14,589 bases of DNA from contig NZ_WWSY01000026.1 of assembly GCF_009876115.1 (NCBI RefSeq), forward strand, positions 1 through 14,589. The letters are read 5' to 3'. Below, piece after piece: positions 6,673-13,333 of the stretch. This DNA comes from Collinsella aerofaciens (lineage in GTDB: Bacteria; Actinomycetota; Coriobacteriia; Coriobacteriales; Coriobacteriaceae). Under the pieces are notes generated by a model. It had not been told where the DNA came from. It did not search any database and saw only the letters and a program-made list of their open reading frames with translations. The first letter of the stretch is position 1. Every line of letters begins with the position of its first letter. Made by a program: the position numbers and the translations under genes.

Positions 6673-8058
6673 ATGGCTAAAGAACTCGATTTCGACGCTA
6701 TCAAGGCTGCTGCTGAGTCCCACCGTGCTGATATGACGCGTTTTCTTCGCGCAATGATTAGCCATCCCTCTGAGTCTTGCGAGGAGGGTGAGGTTGTCGC
6801 CTGCATCAAGGCCGAGATGGAGAGCCTTGGCTATGACGAGGTCAGGGTCGACGGCCTGGGCAATGTCATGGGCTTTATGGGCGAGGGCGACAAGATCATC
6901 GCCATCGACTCCCACATCGACACCGTCGGCATCGGCAACATCGAGAACTGGGATGCCGATCCCTATGAGGGCTACGAGACCGACGAGATCATCTACGGCC
7001 GCGGCGGCTCCGACCAGGAGGGCGGCATGGCTTCTGCTACCTACGCTGCCAAGATGATGAAGGACATGGGCCTTATCCCCGAGGGCTACAAGATCATGGT
7101 CGTCGGCACCGTCCAGGAAGAGGACTGCGACGGCATGTGCTGGCAGTACATCTACAACAAGGACGGCATTAAGCCCGAGTTCGTCATTTCCACCGAGCCC
7201 ACCGACGGCGGCATCTATCGCGGTCACCGCGGCCGCATGGAGATCCGCGTCGATGTTCACGGCACCTCCTGCCACGGCTCCGCTCCCGACCGCGGCGACA
7301 ACGCTATCTACAAGATGGCCGACATCATCGCCGACGTCCGTGCCCTCAACAACAACGGCTGCGATGAGTCGACCGACATCAAGGGTCTCGTCAAGATGCT
7401 CGACCCCAAGTACAACCCCGAGCACTTTGAGGATGCCCGCTTCCTGGGCCGCGGCACCTGCACCGTCAGCCAGATCTTCTACACCAGCCCCAGCCGTTGT
7501 GCCGTGGCCGACTCCTGCGCCATCTCCATCGATCGTCGCATGACCGCCGGCGAGACCTGGGAGTCCTGCCTGGACGAGATTCGCAACCTGCCGGCCGCCA
7601 AGAAGTACGGCGACGACGTGAAGGTCTCCATGTACATGTACGACCGTCCGTCCTGGACCGGCGAGGTCTACGAGACCGAGGCTTACTTCCCCACGTGGAT
7701 CAACAAGGAGACCGCTCCGCACGTCAAGGCCCTCGTCGACGCCCACAAGGCCATGTTCGGTGACGAGCGCATCGGCTGCGAGCCCAGCATGGACAAGCGT
7801 ACCGGTCGCCCGCTGTGCGACAAGTGGACCTTCTCCACGAACTGCGTCTCCATCCAGGGCCGCTACGGCATCCCCTGCGTGGGCTTTGGCCCGGGTGCCG
7901 AGTCTCAGGCTCACGCCCCCAACGAGGTCACCTACAAGGACGACCTTGTCACCGCTGCCGCCATGTACGTGGCTGCCCTGAACCTCTACGATCCGAGCCA
8001 GGCCGATGGCGACGCCACCGTGTTCCGCGCCGGTCTGACCAACAACAAGATCGATTAG
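6673..8058 (+). CDS. ygeY: YgeY family selenium metabolism-linked M20 metallohydrolase
   Basis: A 461-residue M20-family (ArgE/DapE-like) zinc hydrolase. The visible metal and catalytic residues are complete: His81 and Asp83 in DSHIDTVG (79-86), Asp114 in [10 protein letters not shown] (109-118), the Glu149-Glu150 pair in [11 protein letters not shown] (144-154), Glu175 in STEPTDGG (173-180) and His414 near the C-terminus. [15 protein letters not shown] (196-210) carries the dimer-domain histidine typical of the family. M20 enzymes hydrolyse amide bonds of small N-acyl or N-carbamoyl amino acids; the exact substrate of YgeY is not visible from sequence. Position between dpaL and ygeW suggests a carbamoylated or acylated diaminopropionate-type intermediate (inference). 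Start: GAAAGG at 6658-6663, 9 bases upstream. Most likely co-transcribed with dpaL. Confidence 0.95.
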   Translation: MAKELDFDAIKAAAESHRADMTRFLRAMISHPSESCEEGEVVACIKAEMESLGYDEVRVDGLGNVMGFMGEGDKIIAIDSHIDTVGIGNIENWDADPYEGYETDEIIYGRGGSDQEGGMASATYAAKMMKDMGLIPEGYKIMVVGTVQEEDCDGMCWQYIYNKDGIKPEFVISTEPTDGGIYRGHRGRMEIRVDVHGTSCHGSAPDRGDNAIYKMADIIADVRALNNNGCDESTDIKGLVKMLDPKYNPEHFEDARFLGRGTCTVSQIFYTSPSRCAVADSCAISIDRRMTAGETWESCLDEIRNLPAAKKYGDDVKVSMYMYDRPSWTGEVYETEAYFPTWINKETAPHVKALVDAHKAMFGDERIGCEPSMDKRTGRPLCDKWTFSTNCVSIQGRYGIPCVGFGPGAESQAHAPNEVTYKDDLVTAAAMYVAALNLYDPSQADGDATVFRAGLTNNKID

Positions 8059-8080
8059 TCCCATTCCTCGATTTTGTTGA

Positions 8081-8105
8081 GCCGGGGGCCGCTCGTGTCC
8101 CCGGC
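8081..8105 (+). terminator. GC-rich hairpin after ygeY
   Basis: GCCGGGG (8081-8087) pairs perfectly with CCCCGGC (8099-8105) around an 11-nt loop, 22 bases after the ygeY stop and just before a promoter. It lacks a T-run, so it may act as a factor-assisted terminator or 3' stabiliser. Confidence 0.45.
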
Positions 8106-8113
8106 ACCCCCTG

Positions 8114-8142
8114 TTGACTTGGGGACCCGCGGTCGTTATATC
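8114..8142 (+). promoter_or_regulatory. Sigma-70-type promoter for ygeW
   Basis: TTGACT (8114-8119) and TATATC (8137-8142) are separated by exactly 17 bp; they match the consensus at 5 of 6 and 4 of 6 positions. Start of transcription would be near 8149, giving a leader of about 113 nt before ygeW. It lies within an 8-bp inverted repeat (GGACCCGC 8123-8130 / GCGGGTCC 8162-8169), whose left arm occupies the spacer. Confidence 0.55.
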
Positions 8143-8179
8143 CCATGCTTCCTCAACGGTGGCGGGTCCTCGTCATAGT

Positions 8180-8215
8180 GCTCGGCATGTTCTAGCCACA
8201 CGCGCATGCCGGAGC
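8180..8215 (+). promoter_or_regulatory. ygeW leader hairpin
   Basis: GCTC-GGCATG (8180-8189) pairs with CATGCC-G-GAGC (8205-8215): ten pairs with one bulged G and a 15-nt loop. It lies in the predicted ygeW leader, about 46 bases before the start codon. It could modulate mRNA stability or translation; no known riboswitch class is recognised. Confidence 0.4.
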
Positions 8216-8261
8216 ATATCCACTCATTGCGATCGTTTCATCTTTTCGAAAGGACATTTCC

Positions 8262-9464
8262 ATGGACGCTAAGTTTACCGAGCTCGTCGAACAGCTGAAC
8301 GGCCTTGATTTTAAGGGTATGTACGGCAGCGACTTCCTGCACACCTGGGACAAGACCACCGATGAGCTCAAGGCACTCTACATCGTCGCCGACGCTCTGC
8401 GCCAGCTGCGCGAGAACAACGTCTCGTCCAAGATCTTCGACTCGGGCCTGGCCGTCTCCCTGTTCCGCGACAACTCCACCCGTACGCGCTTCTCCTTCTC
8501 TAAGGCCGCCAACCTGCTCGGCCTTGAGCTGCAGGACCTGGACGAGAAGAAGTCCCAGATCGCCCACGGCGAGACCGTCCGCGAGACCGCTACCATGATC
8601 TCCTTCATGGCCGACGTCATCGGCATCCGCGACGACATGTACATCGGCAAGGGCGACGCCTACATGGCCGAGGTCTCCGAGTCTGTCCAGCAGGCTTACG
8701 AGGACGGCGTTCTGGATCACCGTCCCACGCTCATCTCCCTGCAGTCCGACTCCGACCACCCCACGCAGTCCTCTGCCGACATGCTCTACCTCATCAACGA
8801 GTTTGGTGGCCTTGAGAACCTCAAGGGCAAGAAGGTTGCCGTCACCTGGGCCTATTCGCCCTCTTACGGCAAGCCGCTGTCCTGCCCGCAGTCGCTGATC
8901 AGCCTGCTGCCCCGCTTTGGCATGGACGTCACCCTGGCCCACCCCGAGGGCTACGACCTCATGCCCGAGGTCGTCGAGCGCGCCCGCGGCTATGCCGCCG
9001 AGTCCGGCACCACCTTTAAGCAGGTCAGCACCATGGCCGAGGCCTTCGAGGGCGCCGACATCGTGATCCCCAAGAGCTGGGCTCCGTTTGCCGCCATGGA
9101 GAAGCGTACCAACCTGTACGCCGAGGGCGACGACGCCGGCATCGCAGCGCTCGAGAAGGAGCTGCTCGCCCAGAACGCCACCCATCAGGACTGGTGCTCC
9201 ACGACCGAGCTCATGGAGAAGACTGCCAACGGCCAGGACACCATCTTTATGCACCCGCTGCCCGCCGACATCTCCGGTGTCTCCTGCGAGCACGGCGAGG
9301 TCAACGCCGACGTCTTCGATATGCACCGCGTGGGCATGTACAAGGAGGCCAGCTACAAGCCGTACGCCATCGCTGCCATGATGTTCCTGCAGAAGGTTGC
9401 CGATCCCACCACTACCCTCAAGGCCCTCGACGAGCGCAACACCGCCCGTTGGTTCCAGGCCTAA
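8262..9464 (+). CDS. ygeW: Knotted carbamoyltransferase YgeW
   Basis: A 400-residue member of the aspartate/ornithine carbamoyltransferase superfamily, YgeW branch, longer than ordinary ornithine carbamoyltransferases. The carbamoyl-phosphate loop is FRDNSTRTRF with Ser72-Thr73-Arg74-Thr75-Arg76. HPTQ is at 166-169 and HPLP at 331-334, both family signatures. The AGB-type substrate loop of classical enzymes is not obvious. The known family members are trimeric and bear a knot; the physiological acceptor has long been unclear. In this cluster the reverse direction is likely: phosphorolysis of a carbamoyl-amino or ureido compound to carbamoyl phosphate, which a carbamate kinase could use to make ATP (inference; no kinase is in the window). 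Start: AAAGGA at 8249-8254, 7 bases upstream. It appears to have its own promoter and ends in a strong terminator. Confidence 0.95.
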   Translation: MDAKFTELVEQLNGLDFKGMYGSDFLHTWDKTTDELKALYIVADALRQLRENNVSSKIFDSGLAVSLFRDNSTRTRFSFSKAANLLGLELQDLDEKKSQIAHGETVRETATMISFMADVIGIRDDMYIGKGDAYMAEVSESVQQAYEDGVLDHRPTLISLQSDSDHPTQSSADMLYLINEFGGLENLKGKKVAVTWAYSPSYGKPLSCPQSLISLLPRFGMDVTLAHPEGYDLMPEVVERARGYAAESGTTFKQVSTMAEAFEGADIVIPKSWAPFAAMEKRTNLYAEGDDAGIAALEKELLAQNATHQDWCSTTELMEKTANGQDTIFMHPLPADISGVSCEHGEVNADVFDMHRVGMYKEASYKPYAIAAMMFLQKVADPTTTLKALDERNTARWFQA

Positions 9465-9487
9465 AGCCGGGTTGAGGTAAACCATGT

Positions 9488-9528
9488 AGAGGGGGCACTC
9501 TGCCAACCGGCGGGGTGCCCCTCTTTTT
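9488..9528 (+). terminator. Strong intrinsic terminator after ygeW
   Basis: AGAGGGGGCAC (9488-9498) pairs with GTGCCCCTCT (9515-9524) with one bulged G. The inner arm TCTGCC/GGCGGG extends pairing to a 4-nt AACC loop. A T-run follows at 9524-9528. This closes the dpaL-ygeY-ygeW block and separates it from mocA. Confidence 0.88.
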
Positions 9529-9616
9529 GCATCGTGGGCGTGCGGGACAAACGCTTTCGATGTGGGTGCCCCGCGGCGCGAGTTATGGGTACGATGGCTT
9601 CAGGGGAGGTGTCGCC

Positions 9617-10231
9617 ATGAAACTTGGTTGCGTCATTATGGCTTCGGGCGAGGGCAAGCGGTTTGGCTCCAACAAGATGCTCGCCGATATCTATGGCAAG
9701 CCGCTGATTGCCTGGACTATCGATTCGGTTCCCCGGAGCTTTGACGTCGTGGTTTCGACGCGTTGGCCCGAGGTCGCCCAGATTTGCGAGGACAAGCATT
9801 GCCCGTGCGTGCTGCATGATGGCGAGCTGCGTAGCGAAAGCGTCCGTGCGGGCCTTTCGTGGGGAGTCGAACGCAACTGGAAAAGTTGCCTCTTTTTGCC
9901 GGGCGACCAGCCACTCGTGAGTTCGGATTCTTTTGAGGCTATGGTTCGTGCATTTGACGAGCTTGGCCGCAAGCATCCGGTGCGTCTTGCGTGCAACGGT
10001 GAGCCTTCGAGCCCGGTGCTCTTTCCGGCGGAACTGTTCGATGCGCTTATGTGTCTTGAGGGCAAGGACGGCGGGGGCTCGATTCTCAAGGACCGTACCG
10101 ACGTGATGCTGGTCGAAGCGCGCGCCTATGAGCTGTGGGATGTCGATACCGCCGAGGGACAGCGACGCATAACGGAGCATATCGCGGCCTGCTCGTATTT
10201 TGATCGCGTAGCCAACTGTATTAATCAATAA
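9617..10231 (+). CDS. mocA: MocA/YgfJ-like molybdenum cofactor nucleotidyltransferase
   Basis: A 204-residue MobA-like NTP-transferase. The N-terminal nucleotide-binding motif is MASGEGKRFGSNK (8-20), followed by KPLIAW (28-33). The metal-binding aspartate lies in LPGDQPL (94-100, Asp97), the substrate loop in DGGGSIL (151-157), and the C-terminal WDVDT at 174-178 matches the family's usual Asp-x-Asp end. MocA transfers CMP to molybdopterin to make the cytosine dinucleotide cofactor of xanthine-dehydrogenase-type enzymes; YgfJ, in the E. coli cluster, is the closest named relative by context. Start at 9617 is set by GGGGAGG at 9603-9609; an upstream ATG at 9515 lies inside the terminator stem. 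The stop is 8 bp before hydA, with the hydA ribosome-binding site overlapping the stop, so they are translationally linked. No clear promoter is seen in the 88 bases after the terminator. Confidence 0.88.
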   Translation: MKLGCVIMASGEGKRFGSNKMLADIYGKPLIAWTIDSVPRSFDVVVSTRWPEVAQICEDKHCPCVLHDGELRSESVRAGLSWGVERNWKSCLFLPGDQPLVSSDSFEAMVRAFDELGRKHPVRLACNGEPSSPVLFPAELFDALMCLEGKDGGGSILKDRTDVMLVEARAYELWDVDTAEGQRRITEHIAACSYFDRVANCINQ

Positions 10232-10239
10232 GGAGCAAC

Positions 10240-11607
10240 ATGATCATTATCAAAAATGGCGCGCTTGTGACGCCCCAGGGGCTTCGTCGCGCCGACCTTG
10301 CCATGGAGGGCGACAAGATTGCGCGAATTGCCGCGACGATCGAGCCGGGCGAGGGCGATACCGTCCAGGACGCCGCGGGCTGCTGGGTGTTCCCCGGCTT
10401 TATCGACGGCCACACGCACATGCAGTGCTGGACCGGTATGGACTGGACAGCCGATAGCTTTGAGACCGGTACGCGTGCGGCTGCCTGCGGCGGCACCACG
10501 ACCATCGTGGACTATGCGACGGCCGACCGCGGCGTGACCATGCCCGATGCCCTTGCCGAGTGGCATCGCCGCGCCGACGGCACCTGCACGGCCAACTACG
10601 CTTTTCATATGGCGCTTGCCGAGTGGAATGAGCGCAACCGTGCCGACCTCTCCGCCATGCGCGAGGCGGGCGTATCGTCGTTTAAGACCTACTTCGCCTA
10701 CGACCATCTGCGCTTGGACGATGCCGAGACGCTCGAGGTGCTGGAGGAACTCAAGCGCCTGGGCGGTATCCTGTGCGTGCATTGCGAGAACGGCACGCTG
10801 GTTAACGCGCTGCAGAAGCGTGTATACGAGCAGGGCGTCCACGGGCCCGAGGGTCATGCGCTCAGCCGCCCGGACGTGTGCGAGGGCGAGGCCGTGAGCC
10901 GTCTGCTATATCTGGCGCACCTGGCCGGCGACGCACCGGTCAACGTGGTGCACCTTTCGACCAAGCTGGGGCTCGAGGCCATCCGTGCCGCCAAGGCGCG
11001 TGGGCAGAAGAACATCTATGTCGAGACCTGCCCTCAGTATCTGATGCTCGACGATACTTGCTACTTGGAGCGGGGCGAGGACGGCTTTGCGGGTGCCAAG
11101 TATGTGATGAGCCCGCCGCTGCGCCATGCCGGCGACCGTGCGGCCCTGCGCGAGGCGCTTGTGGCCGGCGAGATCGATACCATCGCCACCGACCACTGCA
11201 GCTTTAATCTGCACGGGCAAAAGGATCGCGGGCGCGACGATTTCCGCGCGATTCCCAACGGCGGGCCCGGCGTGGAGCATCGTCCTGTCGCGATCGCCAC
11301 GAGCTTTGAGGGACAGCTGGGCCCCGAGGACCTCTGCCGCCTGATGAGCGAGAACCCGGCGCGCGTGTTTGGCATGTACCCGCGCAAGGGATGTCTTGCC
11401 GAGGGCTCCGATGCCGATGTGTGCGTGTGGGATCCCCAGGCGCGCTGGATCATTAGCGCAGCGACGCAGCATCAGGCTGTGGACTACACGCCGCTCGAGG
11501 GTTTTGAGGCGCATGGTCGCGCCAAAGCCGTCTACGTCAACGGCGTACTGGCGGCACGCGACGGCGAGCCCACCGGAGCCCAGCCCGGCCGCTACGTCCC
11601 CCGCTAA
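10240..11607 (+). CDS. hydA: Dihydropyrimidinase / D-hydantoinase
   Basis: A 455-residue cyclic amidohydrolase of the amidohydrolase superfamily. All metal ligands are visible: His58 and His60 in FIDGHTHMQCW (54-64), the lysine to be carbamylated Lys149 in SSFKTYFAYD (147-155 area), His181 in CVHCENG (179-185), His238 in NVVHLST (235-241) and Asp318 in TIATDHCSFN (314-323). The fold is a cytoplasmic TIM barrel binding two zinc-type ions. Members open five- or six-membered cyclic ureides such as hydantoins and dihydropyrimidines; substrate choice cannot be read from sequence. The HyuA protein beside ygeWXY in E. coli is the same family, so here it probably opens a ring intermediate in purine or ureide degradation (inference). 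Ribosome-binding site AAGGAG at 10230-10235. Likely co-transcribed with mocA. Confidence 0.95.
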   Translation: MIIIKNGALVTPQGLRRADLAMEGDKIARIAATIEPGEGDTVQDAAGCWVFPGFIDGHTHMQCWTGMDWTADSFETGTRAAACGGTTTIVDYATADRGVTMPDALAEWHRRADGTCTANYAFHMALAEWNERNRADLSAMREAGVSSFKTYFAYDHLRLDDAETLEVLEELKRLGGILCVHCENGTLVNALQKRVYEQGVHGPEGHALSRPDVCEGEAVSRLLYLAHLAGDAPVNVVHLSTKLGLEAIRAAKARGQKNIYVETCPQYLMLDDTCYLERGEDGFAGAKYVMSPPLRHAGDRAALREALVAGEIDTIATDHCSFNLHGQKDRGRDDFRAIPNGGPGVEHRPVAIATSFEGQLGPEDLCRLMSENPARVFGMYPRKGCLAEGSDADVCVWDPQARWIISAATQHQAVDYTPLEGFEAHGRAKAVYVNGVLAARDGEPTGAQPGRYVPR

Positions 11608-11624
11608 CAGGAAGGGTGCCGCCA

Positions 11625-11696
11625 GGGTAGCTAATTTGGGAGATGATTTTTCAACATGGGGTAGCTAAAAGAGCCTCGTCCCAAATTAGCTACCCC
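11625..11696. repeat. Large palindromic intergenic repeat between hydA and yqeC (GGGTAGCTAA type)
   Basis: A perfect 17-bp inverted repeat (11625-11641 and 11679-11695; arm begins GGGTAGCTAATTTGGGA) spans a 37-nt centre. The centre holds a third copy of the half-site, GGGGTAGCTAA (11658-11668), which can instead pair over 11 bp with TTAGCTACCCC at 11686-11696. Two alternative hairpins therefore compete. It begins 17 bases after the hydA stop, and its right arm includes the yqeC stop codon, so it sits between converging genes. No T-run follows on either strand. The form suggests an interspersed REP-like element or a bidirectional 3'-end structure. Confidence 0.85.
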
Positions 11697-12427
11697 CGGA
11701 GGCTGTTAGCGACGACGGGGCGGCCGAGGGCGGCCTCAAAGCGGCCTGCCATAGCCGGGTCGCTGAGCGTGTCGACTTGGTTGAGCATGATGCGTGCGGT
11801 ACTGAGTTTCAGCGCCTGCATCTCGGCATTGAGCACTTGGGCGACGCGCTCGGGCGTGGCGACGTCGGTGGGCTCGCAGTCGCACCGCTCGCAAAAGAGC
11901 TTGGGTCGGTGGACGGCCTCGCTGATGGGCTTGCCCAGCCCCGAGGCGCCGACGAGCCAGACGATGTTGGCCGTGCCAGGTGGAATCACCGGCTCCCATG
12001 GGGCGTGCGCCTTGAGCGGGAGTCGCTTGCTGCCGTCCGCCTCGGCCAGGACGTAGTCAAAGCGCTGCGCCAGCTGGTCGAGCGCCTCGGCAGGGGAGGA
12101 GAGCTTGCCCGTCTGGGGGTCCAAGACGCCTGCTTGGCAGATGCTTCCCCGCACAAGCCCCGAGCAGGCCTCGCAGGTGCAGCCTGGGGCGTGTAAGGCA
12201 CCTGGCTTCCAGGGCGCAGCGTCCAGACGACGGCTCGACCCGTCCCATGGCACGCCGGCGACGGGAAACATGTGCGTGGTGGTGCAGAGGAGCACGCGGC
12301 CGCCAGCGCGCATAAGCTCAAGGCCGAGCATCTTTAGCAAGGTCGACTTGCCGCCACTGCCGATAATTGCGGTAATGCCCGGCTCGATCTTGAGCGCCGA
12401 GGCAAGGCTGCCGCTAACCGTTTCCAT
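11690..12427 (-). CDS. yqeC: YqeC, selenium-dependent molybdenum hydroxylase accessory P-loop protein
   Basis: A 245-residue P-loop protein. The Walker A motif is GSGGKST at 23-29, followed by CTTTHMF at 48-54. The family signature EADGSKRLPLKAHAPWEPVIPP lies at about 129-150 and VHRPKLF at 172-178. YqeC is known by co-occurrence with selenium-dependent molybdenum hydroxylases; its biochemical step is unproven. Unusual here are two cysteine clusters, CxCxxC at 83-88 and CxxCxC at 179-184, plus Cys48 and Cys97, which could form a metal or sulfur/selenium-handling site. The gene converges on hydA, and its stop codon is inside a palindromic repeat. It is divergent from yqeB across 102 bp. Start ATG 12427 opens close to the P-loop, as is normal for the family. 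Confidence 0.9.
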   Translation of the reverse strand: METVSGSLASALKIEPGITAIIGSGGKSTLLKMLGLELMRAGGRVLLCTTTHMFPVAGVPWDGSSRRLDAAPWKPGALHAPGCTCEACSGLVRGSICQAGVLDPQTGKLSSPAEALDQLAQRFDYVLAEADGSKRLPLKAHAPWEPVIPPGTANIVWLVGASGLGKPISEAVHRPKLFCERCDCEPTDVATPERVAQVLNAEMQALKLSTARIMLNQVDTLSDPAMAGRFEAALGRPVVANSLRG

Positions 12428-12470
12428 CTGTTCACCGCCGTATAATACTGTGATAATAAATAATCATCAG
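12428..12470. promoter_or_regulatory. Shared divergent promoter region yqeC/yqeB
   Basis: A very AT-rich patch in GC-rich surroundings. TATAAT at 12441-12446 is a perfect plus-strand -10 box for yqeB (no good -35). On the minus strand TATTAT overlaps it (12447 to 12442), with CTGATG (12470 to 12465) 17 bp upstream as a weak -35 for yqeC. The two -10 boxes share bases, so the promoters probably compete. Confidence 0.5.
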
Positions 12471-12497
12471 AGTAGCGGTCGAACCGCTTTTGCTCTG
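12468..12497 (+). promoter_or_regulatory. Leader hairpin upstream of yqeB
   Basis: CAGAG (12468-12472) pairs with CTCTG (12493-12497), and inside it AGCGGT (12474-12479) pairs with ACCGCT (12483-12488) over a 3-nt loop, with TTTT (12488-12491) right after the inner stem. It lies in the predicted yqeB leader, so it may be a small attenuator-like structure. Confidence 0.35.
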
Positions 12498-12529
12498 CTC
12501 AAACCGTAGCACAGGGAGGTGTCCCGGGA

Positions 12530-13324
12530 ATGCTCGTTTATGTTCGCGGCGCTGGCGATATCGCCACGGGCGTCGCCGCTCGCTTGGTGCGCTCCGGCGT
12601 GTCGGTCGTTATGGCCGATATCGCGGTTCCCACGTGCATCCGCCGCACAATCTGTTTTTGCGAGGCCATTCGCCAGGGCGAGGTCGAGGTCGAAGGCATT
12701 CGCGCTCGCTTGGTGCAGACGCCGGCTGAGGCGCTTGCGATTACCGAGGCGGGGGATGTCGCCGTGGTGGTGGACCCCCAGGCCAAGATGCTCGACGAAC
12801 TGAAACCCGCTGCCGTGGTCGACGCGATTCTGGCTAAGCGCAACTTGGGCACCACGCGCGATATGGCGCCTGTCGTCATCGCCGTGGGGCCGGGCTTTAC
12901 CGCGCCGGTCGATTGCGACGCCGTGGTCGAGACCATGCGCGGTCATTTCCTCGGCCGCGTCATCACCCAGGGCTCGCCCCAGCCCAATACGGGCGTGCCG
13001 GGTGTCATCGCCGGCTATGGCAAGGAGCGCGTTATCCACAGCCTCGCCGCCGGCGTATTTCGGTCCGACCATGCGATCGGCGATATTGTGAGCGCCGGCG
13101 ACGTGATTGGCTACGCGGGCGATACGCCCATGGTCACGCAGATTGACGGCTGCCTGCGCGGCCTTTTGGCAGACGGCGTTCAGGTCATCGAGGGCTTTAA
13201 GTGCGCCGATGTCGACCCGCGCGGCGACACCAGCTACATCAACTATATTTCGGACAAGGCGACATCGGTCGGCGGCGGCGTGCTCGAGGCGCTCGCCATG
13301 CTCACCGACGTTTTTAGGGGATAG
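12530..13324 (+). CDS. yqeB: YqeB, selenium-dependent molybdenum cofactor biosynthesis protein
   Basis: A 264-residue protein of the YqeB (EF2563) family. The N-terminal Rossmann-like motif is RGAGDIATGVAARL (6-19). It continues with GPGFTAPVDCD and the conserved stretch FLGRVITQGSPQPNTG then PGVIAGYGKERVIHS in the middle, all characteristic of the family. YqeB occurs almost only in genomes with selenium-dependent molybdenum hydroxylases (such as selenium-containing xanthine dehydrogenase) and is thought to help equip the molybdenum centre with selenium; the mechanism is not established. The start follows AGGGAGG at 12513-12519. It is followed after 9 bp by the XdhC/CoxI gene, clearly one transcription unit. 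Together with YqeC and MocA, this implies that the organism makes such an enzyme, although none is encoded in the window. Confidence 0.93.
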   Translation: MLVYVRGAGDIATGVAARLVRSGVSVVMADIAVPTCIRRTICFCEAIRQGEVEVEGIRARLVQTPAEALAITEAGDVAVVVDPQAKMLDELKPAAVVDAILAKRNLGTTRDMAPVVIAVGPGFTAPVDCDAVVETMRGHFLGRVITQGSPQPNTGVPGVIAGYGKERVIHSLAAGVFRSDHAIGDIVSAGDVIGYAGDTPMVTQIDGCLRGLLADGVQVIEGFKCADVDPRGDTSYINYISDKATSVGGGVLEALAMLTDVFRG

Positions 13325-13333
13325 GAAGCGACG

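Noticed and set aside
5252..6673. 473-aa minus-strand open frame opposite dpaL
   Set aside because: It mirrors the dpaL codons, is Gly/Val/Ala/His-rich with no recognisable motif, and dpaL itself has complete catalytic motifs and a ribosome-binding site.
6664..8064. 466-aa minus-strand open frame opposite ygeY
   Set aside because: Extreme Val/Gly/Asp/His composition typical of antisense to a GC-rich gene; the plus-strand M20 motifs are intact.
8238..9506. 422-aa minus-strand open frame opposite ygeW
   Set aside because: Same antisense artefact; the plus strand carries all carbamoyltransferase signatures.
9515..9616. 34-residue N-terminal extension of MocA starting at ATG 9515
   Set aside because: That ATG is inside the stem of the strong ygeW terminator; the nucleotidyltransferase motif begins right after ATG 9617, which has GGGGAGG upstream.
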